A stretch of DNA of 64,000 nt from Streptomyces guryensis. Lineage in GTDB: Bacteria > Actinomycetota > Actinomycetes > Streptomycetales > Streptomycetaceae. Position 1 is the first letter of the stretch. The number at the start of each line of letters is the position of its first letter. The notes under the pieces are model-generated. The model did not search any database. It was not told the origin of the DNA and saw only the letters and a list, made by a program, of their open reading frames with translations. Position numbers and translations under genes: made by a program. Where the stretch lies: NCBI RefSeq assembly GCF_021261325.1, contig NZ_JAJSBI010000005.1, forward strand, positions 1 through 64,000. Direction: 5' to 3'. Positions 8,518 to 17,453 of the stretch are shown in pieces.

Positions 8518-10683
8518 TCAGCGGGCTTCTGAGAGCAACTCGCCCGCGGCCCGCTCCACATCGCCCTCCGACACGAGCACCAACTGCGCCGCCTGTCCCA
8601 GCGGGACGAAGCTGTCCGCGCTGGTGACCCGTCGGACCGCGCCGCTGAATCCGGCGTCGACCAGGGCGGTGACGACTCCCTCCGACACGCCGCCGGTACG
8701 GCGGGTCTCGTCGACCACGAGGACACGGCCCGTCGCTCGGGCCTCCCGCAGCAGGTCGTCGACCGGCAGGGGGGCCAGCCAGCGCAGGTCGACGACCCGG
8801 CAGGCGACGCCCTGTTGCTCCAGCCGGCGCGCGGCCCGAAGCGAGATGCGCAGACCGTTGCCGAAGGTCACGAGGGTCAGGTCCGTGCCCGTGCCGTAGG
8901 TGCGTGCCCGGCCGATCGGGACGTGCTCGGCGGCGGGCGGGTAGGCGGCGAGCCAGGCGTTGTCCCCGTCGGAGTGGAGATCCCTGGCGTGGTAGAGCGC
9001 GATCGGCTCCAGGAAGGCGCTGACCGTGCCGTCCACCTTCGCGGCCGCCACACAGGTGCGGAGCATCGCGGCGGCGTCGTCGGGGCGGGACGGGGAGGCG
9101 ATGACCAGCCCGGGAACGTCCCGCAGGGCGCCCAGCGCGTTGTCGTTGTGGAAGTGGCCGCCGAAGCCGCGCTGGTAGCCGTAGCCGGCGATGCGCACCA
9201 CCAGGGGATTGCGGTACTGGCCCTGGGAGAAGAACTGCAACGTGGCTGCCTCGCCGCGCAGTTGGTCCTCGGCGTTGTGCAGGTACGCGAGGTACTGGAT
9301 CTCCGCCACCGGCAGCAGCCCGGACAGTCCCGCCCCGAGCGCGAGGCCGAGGATGGCCTGCTCGTCGAGCAGGGTGTCGAAGACCCGGGCGGTGCCGAAA
9401 CGCCGTTGCAGTCCCCGGGTCAGCCCGTAGACCCCGCCCTTGCGGCCGACGTCCTCGCCGAAGACGACCATCTCCGGGTGGCCGCCGAGCAGGTCGGCGA
9501 GAGTGTGGGTGATGGACTGCGCGACGGTGACCGGCTCACCCACGGGCACGGTCGGCGGTTCGCTCGTACGGCGCGCCCATGCCGCCACGAGGTCGGGGCG
9601 GCGGGGTGCGAGGGGGGCGGCGATCTGGACCGCGGTGGTCAGCGGCTCGCTCTCGAGGGCCTCCTTGGCGACGGCGAACACCCGTCCGCCCACCTCGTCG
9701 TACCGGTCGACAACCTCCTGCGGGGTGAGGACGCCGGTCGTCGTGAGCAGCCGGGCAGTGGCCAGCAGCGGATCGCGCCGCAGGTCCGCGGCGACTTCGG
9801 ACGGCATCCGGTAGGCGGCCTCGGCGTCCGAGCCCGCATGGCCCAGGAAGCGGACCATCGACAGGTGCAGGAACGCGGGTCGGCGGTGCTTGCGCACATG
9901 GGCCACAGCCTCGCCGGCGGTGTCGAAGACGGCTTGCGGATCGCACCCGTCCGCGGCGAAGTAGGCGAGAGCGGGCCGGTCGCCGTAGGCGCGCCGCACC
10001 CAGTCGTGCGGGGTCGGCACGCTGATCCCCAGGCCGTTGTCCTCGCAGACGAACAGCACCGGCATCGGCAGACCCTGGTAGGCCGCGTGGCAGGCACTGT
10101 TGAGGGCGCCCGCCGCGGTTGAGTGGTTGACCGACGCGTCACCGAAGGAACAGCACACGACGGCATCACCGGGCCAGGCGCACTCGGTTCCGAGCCGCCT
10201 GGCGCGGGCGATGCTCCACGCCACCCCGACCGCCCGGGGCAGATGGGAGGCGATGGTCGACGTCTGCGGGATGACGGCCAGTTCGCGGCGCCCGTAGACC
10301 TTGTGCCGGCCGCCGGCGATCGGCTCCTCGGCCCCGGCGGCCACCCCCAGCAGCATGTCCCTGACGGCGTCGACACCGCCGGCCTGCCGGGCGCGGGCGC
10401 AGTAGAAGGCGCCCGACCGGTAGTGCAGCAACGCCGGGTCGGTGGGGCGCAGCGCGAGGGCGAGTGCGGCGTTGCCCTCGTGGCCGCTCGATCCGATGGT
10501 GTAGTAGCCGCGGCCCTGCTGCTGCATCCAGCGCGCGGCGGCGTCGGCGTGCCGGCTCTCCAGCTGGGCATCGAACAGGTCCAGCGCGGTACGGGTGTCC
10601 AGCCGGCCCGGAGCCTGGGCGGCAGACCGGAGACCGGCCACCGCCTCGCGGAAGTGCCGGTCCAGGTCCTCGACGCCGCTCAC
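8518..10683 (-). CDS. Fused 2-oxoacid dehydrogenase E1 (alpha and beta in one chain), thiamine diphosphate dependent
   Basis: A 721-residue protein in which an E1-alpha region (about 1-370) is joined to an E1-beta region (about 390-721). The alpha half shows CSFGDASVNHSTAAGALN and CEDNGLGIS, the thiamine diphosphate/Mg site. The beta half shows VFGEDVGRKGGVYG, LDEQAILGLALGAGLSG and GQYRNPLVVR. Such enzymes decarboxylate a 2-oxoacid and pass the acyl group to an E2 lipoamide partner, which is not encoded here. GTG 10683 overlaps the stop of the preceding aldehyde dehydrogenase by 4 bases, so the two are translationally coupled. Context with lat and pcd suggests 2-oxoadipate as substrate (to glutaryl-CoA); branched-chain oxoacids are the alternative. 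Fold and chemistry are certain, substrate is inferred. Confidence 0.85.
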   Translation of the reverse strand: MSGVEDLDRHFREAVAGLRSAAQAPGRLDTRTALDLFDAQLESRHADAAARWMQQQGRGYYTIGSSGHEGNAALALALRPTDPALLHYRSGAFYCARARQAGGVDAVRDMLLGVAAGAEEPIAGGRHKVYGRRELAVIPQTSTIASHLPRAVGVAWSIARARRLGTECAWPGDAVVCCSFGDASVNHSTAAGALNSACHAAYQGLPMPVLFVCEDNGLGISVPTPHDWVRRAYGDRPALAYFAADGCDPQAVFDTAGEAVAHVRKHRRPAFLHLSMVRFLGHAGSDAEAAYRMPSEVAADLRRDPLLATARLLTTTGVLTPQEVVDRYDEVGGRVFAVAKEALESEPLTTAVQIAAPLAPRRPDLVAAWARRTSEPPTVPVGEPVTVAQSITHTLADLLGGHPEMVVFGEDVGRKGGVYGLTRGLQRRFGTARVFDTLLDEQAILGLALGAGLSGLLPVAEIQYLAYLHNAEDQLRGEAATLQFFSQGQYRNPLVVRIAGYGYQRGFGGHFHNDNALGALRDVPGLVIASPSRPDDAAAMLRTCVAAAKVDGTVSAFLEPIALYHARDLHSDGDNAWLAAYPPAAEHVPIGRARTYGTGTDLTLVTFGNGLRISLRAARRLEQQGVACRVVDLRWLAPLPVDDLLREARATGRVLVVDETRRTGGVSEGVVTALVDAGFSGAVRRVTSADSFVPLGQAAQLVLVSEGDVERAAGELLSEAR

Positions 10684-12233
10684 AGGCGGAAGGACAGGTC
10701 GGGTTCGAGCACGGCGACGTCCATCTGTGCCTTCTGCAGCCGGCCGGAGTGGTCCCAGTTCATCGACTGCCAGCGGGTGAACTGGTCGAGCACCCACTGC
10801 CCCGACTGGCGACTGCCGTTGCCCGACTTGCCGTTGCCGCCGAACGGCAGGTGCGCCTCGGCTCCCGAGGTGGTGTTGTTGACGCTGACCATGCCGGCGG
10901 AGATGCCGCGCCGGAACGTCCACACCTCGTGCGGGTCGGTGGTGTAGATCGCGGCGGACAGCCCGTAGCCGTGGGCGTTGGCCAGATCGAGGGCCTCGTC
11001 GAAGTGGTGGTAGGTGGTCACGCCGACGATGGGGCCGAAGGTCTCGGTGAGGAACAGGTCGTCGTCGCGGCGCACTTCGTCGACGATCACCGGGTGGTAG
11101 AACATGCCCGCCTCGGGGTCCCCGACGAACCCCTTGCGCGGGTTGTCGGCCGTGATCCGCCCGACGCCGTCGGAGCCGTAGGTCCGGTGGTGGTCCTTGA
11201 TCCAGCCGAGGAAGGTCTCGTAGCGCCGCGCGAACCGCTCGTCGAGCATCGGGCCGTACAGAACGTCCTCGAAGGCGTCGCCGATGCGGGCCGTGCGGCT
11301 CGCGGTGTCGAATCGGGCGAGGAAGTCCTCGTGCACCGACTCGTGGACGATGAGCGTCCCGAGGGAGGTGCAGCGCTGCCCCGCGGTGCCGAATCCGGAG
11401 AACAGCGCCCCCTCCACCGCCAGGTCGAGGTTCGCGCTCGGGGTGACCACCTGAGGGTTCTTGCCGCCCAGCTCCAGGCACGGGGTCTGCAGGTGACTTC
11501 CGCACAGGGCGCCGATCTTCTGGCCGACGTGAGTGGAACCCGTGAACCCGACCTTGTCGATCAGCCCGGCGTCCAGGGAGGCCTCCAGGCCGGCGTACGT
11601 CTGCTCCCCGTCGGCGAGTACGAGGTTGAGCACGCCGTCGGGCAGGCCGCCCCCGTGCACGAACAGCTCGAAGAGGGCCCTGGCGCTCGCGGCGGCGTAC
11701 TCGGCGGGCTTCCACACCACGGTGTTGCCGGTCACGAGCGCCGGCACGAGATACCAGGCCGGCACGGCCACCGGGAAGTTGCCAGCGGTGATCACCGCGA
11801 CCGTGCCCATGGGGTTGCGGAAGGTGAACAGCTGCTTGTCGGGCATCTCCGAGGGCACCGTCTGCCCGTACAGCCGGCGGCCCTCGCCCAGGAAGAAGTC
11901 GCAGGTGTCGATGATCTCCTGCACCTCGCCGAGCGCCTCTGCGAGCGGCTTGCCGATCTCTTCGGTCACGATGCGGGCCAGCCGGTCCTTGTTCGCCTCG
12001 ACGAGCCGGCCGATCTTTCCGATCGCGGAACCGCGCACCGGCGCCGGGACGTCGGCCCAGGCCCGCTGTGCCGTCTTCGCGGCCTTGGCTGCCCCGACGA
12101 ACGTCGAGGCGTCCCCGAGGGAGACCTCGGCGACCAGATCCGCCGTGCGGCCGGGATTGCGGCGCTGAACAGTCCCGCCGGGAGCGCCGGCGACCGGGTG
12201 GCCGGCAACGATCGAGGCGACGGAACGGGCCAT
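10680..12233 (-). CDS. pcd: L-piperidine-6-carboxylate / 2-aminoadipate semialdehyde dehydrogenase
   Basis: A 517-residue aldehyde dehydrogenase. The general base Glu lies in CLELGGKNPQ, the catalytic Cys in GTAGQRCTSLGTL, and the NAD-binding GFTGSTHVGQK precedes them. It oxidises the semialdehyde made from lysine (cyclic form L-delta-1-piperideine-6-carboxylate) to L-2-aminoadipate. The substrate is inferred from the neighbouring lysine 6-aminotransferase; this pair is the known lat-pcd route feeding cephamycin and lysine catabolism. ATG 12233 follows AAGGAG at 7 bases. It starts 48 bases after lat and overlaps the E1 gene by 4 bases, so lat-pcd-E1 form one operon. Confidence 0.88.
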   Translation of the reverse strand: MARSVASIVAGHPVAGAPGGTVQRRNPGRTADLVAEVSLGDASTFVGAAKAAKTAQRAWADVPAPVRGSAIGKIGRLVEANKDRLARIVTEEIGKPLAEALGEVQEIIDTCDFFLGEGRRLYGQTVPSEMPDKQLFTFRNPMGTVAVITAGNFPVAVPAWYLVPALVTGNTVVWKPAEYAAASARALFELFVHGGGLPDGVLNLVLADGEQTYAGLEASLDAGLIDKVGFTGSTHVGQKIGALCGSHLQTPCLELGGKNPQVVTPSANLDLAVEGALFSGFGTAGQRCTSLGTLIVHESVHEDFLARFDTASRTARIGDAFEDVLYGPMLDERFARRYETFLGWIKDHHRTYGSDGVGRITADNPRKGFVGDPEAGMFYHPVIVDEVRRDDDLFLTETFGPIVGVTTYHHFDEALDLANAHGYGLSAAIYTTDPHEVWTFRRGISAGMVSVNNTTSGAEAHLPFGGNGKSGNGSRQSGQWVLDQFTRWQSMNWDHSGRLQKAQMDVAVLEPDLSFRL

Positions 12234-12281
12234 GACATTGCTCCTTGTCAGCTGGGAGGGGTCGGTGTCCGCCGGGAGGGG

Positions 12282-13622
12282 TCAGTCCAGGCCGGCAAGG
12301 ACCCGGTCGAGGGCCCGCAGGGCGATTCCGAGTTCGTCCTGGGTGATGGACAGGGCGGGGCGGAAGCGCACCGAACGCTCACCGCACGGCAATGCGATCA
12401 CCTGCTCTTCCGTACGCAACCGGCGTACCGCCTCGTCACGGACGCCACTGTCCGGCAGGTCGATGGCGCTCATCAGCCCACGCCCCCGCGAGTTGGACGC
12501 GAGGGGCGCGTGCCGGACCTCCAGATCACGCAGTTCGGCCAGGAACCACGATCCCACGGCAGCCGCATGGGCCACCAGGTCGTCCCGTTCGACGATCTCC
12601 ATGATGCGCCGCGCGCGGACCATGTCGACCAGCCCGCCGCCCCAGGTGGAGTTGATCCGCCCGGAGACCCGCAGGACGTTGTCGGGCACCTGGTCGACCC
12701 GGCGCCCGGCCATGATGCCGCCCAGCTGGACCTTCTTGGCGAAGGCCACGATGTCCGGCTGGAGACCGAGTTGCTGGTAGGCCCAGGTGGTGCCGGTGAT
12801 CCCCACGCCGGTCTGCACCTCGTCGAGCACGAACAGCGCGTCGTACTCGTGGCAGAGCGCCTGCATCGCCTGCAGGAACTCGGGGCGCAGGTGGTTGTCG
12901 CCCCCCTCGCCCTGGATCGGCTCGGCGATGAAGCAGGCGACGTCGTGCGGGTTGTCCTCGAAGGCCCGCCGCGCCTGCGTGAGGGCCCGCTGCTCGGCCT
13001 GCTCCACCTCGGCGAGGTGGCGCTCGAGGGGAAACCGCATCGCGGGTACGTCGATGCGCGGCCAGTCGAACTTCGGGAAGCGTGCCGTCTTGTTGGGCTC
13101 GGTGTTGGTCAGTGAAAGGGTGTAACCGCTGCGGCCGTGGAAGGCCTTTTGGAGGTGGAGCACCTTGGTGCCGAGTTCGGGGGAGCGGCCCGCGGCCTCG
13201 TTGCGGCGGCTCTTCCAGTCGAACGCCGTCTTGAGCGCGTTCTCGACGGCGAGTGCCCCGCCCTCCACGAAGAACAGTCTCGGCAGGTCCGGATCGCCCA
13301 GTACCCGGGCGAACGTCTCGACGAACTCGGCGTAGTGCGTGGTGTACATGTCGGGGTTGGCGGGCTTGTTGGCCGCCACCTGCGCAAGCAGGGTCATGAA
13401 CTCCGGATCGTCCACGATGCCCGGCGCGTTGAGCCCCAGCGGAGCGGACGCGAAGAACGAGTAGAGGTCGAGGAACCTCTCACCGGTGCGTGCGTCGACG
13501 ATCCAGGAGCCCTGACTGGAGAGCGGGTCGAGGACAAGCTTGAAACCGTCGGTCAGCACATGACGGCCGAGTCTTTCGTGCACCTCGCCCGGATGGATCG
13601 TCGACGCAGCAGCAACCGTCAT
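12282..13622 (-). CDS. lat: L-lysine 6-aminotransferase
   Basis: A 446-residue class III PLP aminotransferase moving the epsilon-amino group of L-lysine to 2-oxoglutarate. The Schiff-base lysine lies in IVAFAKKVQLGG, the PLP-binding Asp in LFVLDEVQTGVG, and the Glu of CFIAEPIQGEGGDNH is the substrate-switch residue described for mycobacterial Lat. FASAPLGLNAPG near the N-terminus is also typical. It is first in the lat-pcd-E1 operon. No beta-lactam genes (pcbAB, pcbC) are in the window, so a catabolic role is as likely as an antibiotic one. The 5' region holds the repeated element AGTCACGA (13667-13674 and 13677-13684), a candidate site for an Lrp-type regulator. Confidence 0.9.
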   Translation of the reverse strand: MTVAAASTIHPGEVHERLGRHVLTDGFKLVLDPLSSQGSWIVDARTGERFLDLYSFFASAPLGLNAPGIVDDPEFMTLLAQVAANKPANPDMYTTHYAEFVETFARVLGDPDLPRLFFVEGGALAVENALKTAFDWKSRRNEAAGRSPELGTKVLHLQKAFHGRSGYTLSLTNTEPNKTARFPKFDWPRIDVPAMRFPLERHLAEVEQAEQRALTQARRAFEDNPHDVACFIAEPIQGEGGDNHLRPEFLQAMQALCHEYDALFVLDEVQTGVGITGTTWAYQQLGLQPDIVAFAKKVQLGGIMAGRRVDQVPDNVLRVSGRINSTWGGGLVDMVRARRIMEIVERDDLVAHAAAVGSWFLAELRDLEVRHAPLASNSRGRGLMSAIDLPDSGVRDEAVRRLRTEEQVIALPCGERSVRFRPALSITQDELGIALRALDRVLAGLD

Positions 13623-13832
13623 GGGGCACCTACTCTCGATAGCCGCGAACAGGAGATGTTTCGTCAGTCACGAGGAGTCACGAAAGTATCTTAGGTGTGT
13701 GGCTGAGATGGCCGCAAGATTTCGTGCACGGGTAGATGTGAATGCCGTCGGCGGCGGCATGTCCGGCGGTCCGCCCCGCGTTACCGATCATGACTTAGGC
13801 CGATTGTCAGTGGTGCGTCCTACTCTCGCCAT

Positions 13833-15218
13833 ATGACCTACTGCGTCTGGCACAGGGGCCTCGGCATCACGCTCGACCTGACCGAGGCGGATCTCGGGCA
13901 CCCCGAATACCCGCGGCTGCTCGACGAGATCTACGGCAATTACCAGCCGGACCTTCTGTACTGCCTGGAAGCCCATGAGGACGAGGGGTTCATCTGCCCC
14001 GGCTTCATGGCCGTCCGCAAGGTCGACGGCCGCCCGCACGCCATGCACGTGGCCAGAGGGGAGCGCCCCGAGACGAAGGCCGAAAGCGATCTCCACAAGG
14101 CGCTCAGGGAGTACACCGTCAAGGTCGCCTCGGGGGAGGGGTTCCGGGTCACGGGAGCGGAGAGGGCCGAGCGTGGAAAACACCGCACCGACGTGACCGT
14201 GGAGAGCGGCGGCAGCCGTCGGCTCGCGTATGAAATACAGCTCGCGGCGATAGCCGGCGGTTCCGTCGACGAGCGCACCCGCAGCGCACATCGGGAGGGG
14301 CTCACCCCGCTGTGGCTCGTCAACAACGAGAACGCGATACCCATCGACCGCGCGCCCTGGGCCCGCCTGAACGTACAGAGCTGGCGGGACGTGACCGACC
14401 GCGCGGCCCTGCCGGTGCGCGGCGGCATCAAACAACTGCACATGTCCCGCTGCGACTGGAGCAATCCGGTGCCCTGCCCCCTGCAGGGTGCGGGCCGCTG
14501 CGGCGGACGGCACGCGCTGTGGGAACCCGTGCGTGGCCTCTACTACGACGACGTCATCCGGCGCACGGCCACGGGCGAACTCGTCTCGCTGTACCTGCCC
14601 CACCCGGCGGGCCGCCGTGGCTGGCACATGTGGGTCACTCCGACGGACAAGGACGAGTTCCTCGAAGGCCGCCCCGAACCCCTGCCCGGCTCTGCGGCGG
14701 CGCTCCGGGCGGGCGGGGCGGATCCTCTGCCCGCGCCTCGGACCGCCGCATGGGAGGCCGGCGACGGCATGGAGGCGGGTCTGCGCGGCGAGCTCACCCG
14801 GGCGCGTGACGACGAACGGCCCATCGATGCCTCGCTGTGGCACACCGAGCCGGGCTCGTCGGAGTTCTCACGGCCCTTCACCGTGGGCGAGTTCGTCATA
14901 CCCGGCGATCTGGTGGCCGCCCGGCGGACCTTCACCCGGGCGCTGGAGCACTGTGCGGACATCGCCGCGCACCTGCCCAGTGGCGTGGACGTCGCAGCCG
15001 GGCGTGCCGAGATCACCGGTGGTCAGCGGGAGCGTCTCGCGGACGCGCGGGAGCGGTGCCGGCGTCTGGCCGAGGAGATGCACACGCACCCCTGGTGGGA
15101 GACGGTCGGCGACCGTCATGCCGCACGGGAGGCGCTGACGCACGCCGCGACCCACGACACGGCATCCTGGACTGTCCGTCCAGGCATTGGACCAGCAGTC
15201 CAAGGTGAAGTAGTCTGA
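13833..15218 (+). CDS. Competence protein CoiA-like nuclease-domain protein
   Basis: 461 residues. Around 80-150 a predicted PD-(D/E)XK nuclease core resembles CoiA family proteins: TKAESDLHKALREYTVKVA, then KHRTDVTVESG with the core Asp, and RLAYEIQLA giving the Glu-X-Gln pair. The region near 205-225 contains CDWSNPVPCPLQGAGRCGG, a possible metal-binding Cys cluster. The C-terminal third is charged and helical. ATG 13833 has no Shine-Dalgarno; TACTCT lies 7 bases upstream, so the transcript may be leaderless. CoiA takes part in DNA uptake processing in Firmicutes, but its role in Streptomyces is unknown. The 3' end of this gene contains the operators of the next gene. Confidence 0.6.
   Translation: MTYCVWHRGLGITLDLTEADLGHPEYPRLLDEIYGNYQPDLLYCLEAHEDEGFICPGFMAVRKVDGRPHAMHVARGERPETKAESDLHKALREYTVKVASGEGFRVTGAERAERGKHRTDVTVESGGSRRLAYEIQLAAIAGGSVDERTRSAHREGLTPLWLVNNENAIPIDRAPWARLNVQSWRDVTDRAALPVRGGIKQLHMSRCDWSNPVPCPLQGAGRCGGRHALWEPVRGLYYDDVIRRTATGELVSLYLPHPAGRRGWHMWVTPTDKDEFLEGRPEPLPGSAAALRAGGADPLPAPRTAAWEAGDGMEAGLRGELTRARDDERPIDASLWHTEPGSSEFSRPFTVGEFVIPGDLVAARRTFTRALEHCADIAAHLPSGVDVAAGRAEITGGQRERLADARERCRRLAEEMHTHPWWETVGDRHAAREALTHAATHDTASWTVRPGIGPAVQGEVV
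15166..15216 (+). promoter_or_regulatory. Leaderless promoter with two tandem TGGAC-N5-GTCCA operators
   Basis: Two inverted repeats sit back to back: CCTGGACTGTCCGTCCAGG (15166-15184) and TTGGACCAGCAGTCCAA (15187-15203), centres 20 bases apart, i.e. about two helical turns. The second overlaps a -35 TTGGAC (15187-15192), which is 18 bases from -10 TAGTCT (15211-15216). ATG at 15224 lies where transcription should start. They lie inside the 3' end of the CoiA-like gene. The YheO-type regulator just downstream is the natural candidate to bind them. Confidence 0.7.
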
Positions 15219-15223
15219 GGCGT

Positions 15224-15913
15224 ATGCCTGAGGAGCAAGTCCACGACGCCGAGCGGGACGCGATCCTCGCGGCGCTCGGCCCTGTCGTCGACGGGATCGC
15301 GGCGACGTTCGGCCCGGTGTGCGAGGTGGTGCTGCACGACTACCGGCGGCCGGAGAAGTCGGTCGTCGCCGTCGCCGGCGAGGTGACCGGGCGGGGCGTG
15401 GGCGGGGCGATGAGCGAGATCGGCATGAGGGTGCTCGCTCAGGGCGACGAGGCGGCCGACGACCTGAACTACGTCACCCGCACCGGGACCGGAAAGCTGG
15501 TCAAGTCGTCCACGATGGTGCTGCGCGACTCCACGGGAGCGGTGTTCGGCGCACTGTGCGTCAACGTGGACATCACCGCCGTGAACGAGGCCCATGCCCT
15601 GCTCGGAGCGCTGGCCGGCCTCGTCTCCGGCGCCGCCGAGCCGCCGGTCACGGCCTTCGGCAACGACATCGACTCCGTCGTGGACGCCATCCTGGACGCC
15701 CATCGGCTCGGGCGGAACGAGAGCTGGGCCGGACTCGGCCGGGCCGAGCGCCTCGATCTGTTCCGCGGGCTCGACGAACAGGGCGTGTTCGCCGTACGCC
15801 GCGCGATCGAGCAGGTCGCCGCCCGGCTCGGCATCTCCCGCGCCACCGCCTACAGCTACCTCTCCCAGGCCCGAGCCGCCACCGACCCGACCCCCGCTGG
15901 AGGACACGCGTGA
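15224..15913 (+). CDS. YheO/DauR-type transcriptional regulator (PAS-like plus HTH)
   Basis: 229 residues. The N-terminal half (about 8-125) has the YheO PAS-like pattern, with VCEVVLHDYRRPEKSVVAV and GALCVNVDIT. The C-terminal end has the family helix-turn-helix (GVFAVRRAIEQVAARLGISR, then ATAYSYLSQAR). Members such as DauR repress amino-acid catabolic genes and respond to small ligands. The gene overlaps the downstream PLP ammonia-lyase by 4 bases (GTGA), so regulator and enzyme form one operon, and paired palindromes lie in its promoter. Autoregulation with the lyase substrate as effector is the simplest inference. Confidence 0.85.
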   Translation: MPEEQVHDAERDAILAALGPVVDGIAATFGPVCEVVLHDYRRPEKSVVAVAGEVTGRGVGGAMSEIGMRVLAQGDEAADDLNYVTRTGTGKLVKSSTMVLRDSTGAVFGALCVNVDITAVNEAHALLGALAGLVSGAAEPPVTAFGNDIDSVVDAILDAHRLGRNESWAGLGRAERLDLFRGLDEQGVFAVRRAIEQVAARLGISRATAYSYLSQARAATDPTPAGGHA

Positions 15914-16893
15914 CGACCACCACCCCGCCGGTCACCCTCGACGCCGTCCGCGAAGCGGCCGACCGGCTCAAGGGCGTCGCCCACCGCACCCCCGTACTCC
16001 GCTCCCGGACGCTCGACGAACTCGTCGGCGCCGAGGTCCTCCTCAAGTGCGAGAACTTCCAGCGCGTCGGCGCCTTCAAGTTCCGCGGCGCCTACAACGC
16101 GGCCTCCCGGCTCGCCCCGGGACAGCTGGCCCGCGGCATCGCCGCCTACTCCTCCGGCAACCACGCCCAGGCCGTCGCCCTCGCCGCCCGCGAACTGGGC
16201 ACCACCGCCGTCATCGTCATGCCCGAGGACGCCCCCCGCTCGAAGGTGGACGCGACCCTCGGTTACGGCGCCGAGATCGTGACGTACGACCGCTACACGG
16301 AGGACCGCGTCGCCGTCGGCGAGGCCCTGGCCGCCGAGCGGGGCCTCGCCCTCATCCCGCCCTACGAGCACCCGCACGTCATGGCCGGGCAGGGCACGGC
16401 AGCCCTCGAACTCCTGGAGGAGGCAGGGGAGTTGGACGCACTGATCGTGCCCGTCGGCGGCGGTGGGCTGATCGCCGGGTCCGCCACGGCCGCCAAGGCG
16501 CTGCACCCCGGCATCCGGGTGCTCGGCGTCGAACCGGAGGCCGGGGACGACACCAAGCGGTCCCTGGAGGCGGGCCGGCGCGTCAGCATCGAGGTGCCGC
16601 GCACGATCGCCGACGGGCAGGCCCTGCACACGCCCGGCGAGCTGACCTTCTCGGTGAACCGGCGGCTCGTCGACGGGATCTGCCTGGTGTCCGACGACGA
16701 GATCCGGGACGCCATGCGGTTCGCGTTCGAGCGCCTGAAGATCGTCGTCGAGCCGAGCGGAGCCACCCCGATCGCTGCCCTGCTCGCCGGGCGTGCCGGT
16801 TCGCTTCCGCGCCGGATCGGCGTCATCGTCTCCGGCGGAAACGTGGACGCGGACCGCTTCGCCCGGCTGTGCGGCCGGGCGACGGAGTCATGA
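15910..16893 (+). CDS. PLP-dependent hydroxy-amino-acid ammonia-lyase (threonine dehydratase / hydroxyaspartate dehydratase type)
   Basis: 327 residues, fold-type II PLP enzyme. The Schiff-base lysine is in QRVGAFKFRGAYNA, the glycine-rich phosphate loop is VGGGGLIAGS, and the substrate loop is AYSSGNHAQAVALAA. The lack of a C-terminal regulatory ACT domain and a length near 320 fit serine racemase, threo-3-hydroxyaspartate ammonia-lyase and catabolic threonine dehydratase. These cannot be told apart by eye. GTG 15910 overlaps the stop of the YheO-type regulator, which often partners with such enzymes. Its last codons overlap by 6 bases with the convergent SnoaL-like gene. Confidence 0.85.
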   Translation: MTTTTPPVTLDAVREAADRLKGVAHRTPVLRSRTLDELVGAEVLLKCENFQRVGAFKFRGAYNAASRLAPGQLARGIAAYSSGNHAQAVALAARELGTTAVIVMPEDAPRSKVDATLGYGAEIVTYDRYTEDRVAVGEALAAERGLALIPPYEHPHVMAGQGTAALELLEEAGELDALIVPVGGGGLIAGSATAAKALHPGIRVLGVEPEAGDDTKRSLEAGRRVSIEVPRTIADGQALHTPGELTFSVNRRLVDGICLVSDDEIRDAMRFAFERLKIVVEPSGATPIAALLAGRAGSLPRRIGVIVSGGNVDADRFARLCGRATES

Positions 16894-17283
16894 CCAGAAC
16901 TCGTTGCCCTTGTCGATGTCCGCTACGCACTCGTCGAGGTCGGTGATCTTGTCCCCGACGATCCGGAAGACGATGGCTCCGTCCTCGTCGATCCGCTTGT
17001 CGCCGCGCTGGGCGGTGAAGTGGTGCATGGAAACCGCGTGGCCGCGGCCGTCCACGAGGACGTTGCGCAGTTCGACCTTGAACGTGCCGCCCGTCTCCTC
17101 GTAGAGCCGGCGGTAGTAGTCCAGGACCGCGTCGATTCCCTTGCAGTCGCCGGACAGCATGTGGCTTCCGGGCACATGGTGCGTGGCGTCGCCCGTCATC
17201 ATCGAGCGCAGGGTGTCCATGTCGCCGCGTGAGAAGGCCTCATAGCCCGTGCGGACGAGTTGTGCGTGGGGGTGTTCAGCCAC
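16888..17283 (-). CDS. SnoaL-like / NTF2-fold small protein
   Basis: 131 residues forming one NTF2-like cone: HAQLVRTGYEAFSRGDMDTL, GDATHHVPGSHMLSG, YRRLYEETGG, then FRIVGDKITDLDECVADI. This pattern is shared by SnoaL-like hydrolases and many proteins of unknown substrate. GTG 17283 was chosen because AAAGGTGG lies 8 bases upstream; an earlier GTG at the same site would add four residues. It is convergent with the ammonia-lyase and divergent from the cupin gene at 17454. No function can be assigned. Confidence 0.75.
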   Translation of the reverse strand: MAEHPHAQLVRTGYEAFSRGDMDTLRSMMTGDATHHVPGSHMLSGDCKGIDAVLDYYRRLYEETGGTFKVELRNVLVDGRGHAVSMHHFTAQRGDKRIDEDGAIVFRIVGDKITDLDECVADIDKGNEFWS

Positions 17284-17453
17284 GGTGATCGCCACCTTTC
17301 TGGGTGGTACGGCGAAAGCGGCCTCGCACCATTCTCCGCTCGTTCGACCGGGTTGTCCGCTCATCGACGTTTTCTCCGCATCCCGGATGGCGGTCCCAGC
17401 TGGACCGGCGGACGATGGTGTGGTGGGCGGAGCTCGCAAGGAAGGGAGCCGTC

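Noticed and set aside
10684..11715. N-terminal extension of the E1 protein to 1065 residues
   Set aside because: The extra 344 residues lie in a wrong frame of the aldehyde dehydrogenase gene. The GTG at 10683 forms a normal 4-base overlap.
12282..13622. lat and pcd as part of a cephamycin cluster
   Set aside because: No pcbAB, pcbC or cef genes nearby, and the third gene is a 2-oxoacid dehydrogenase, which fits catabolism better.
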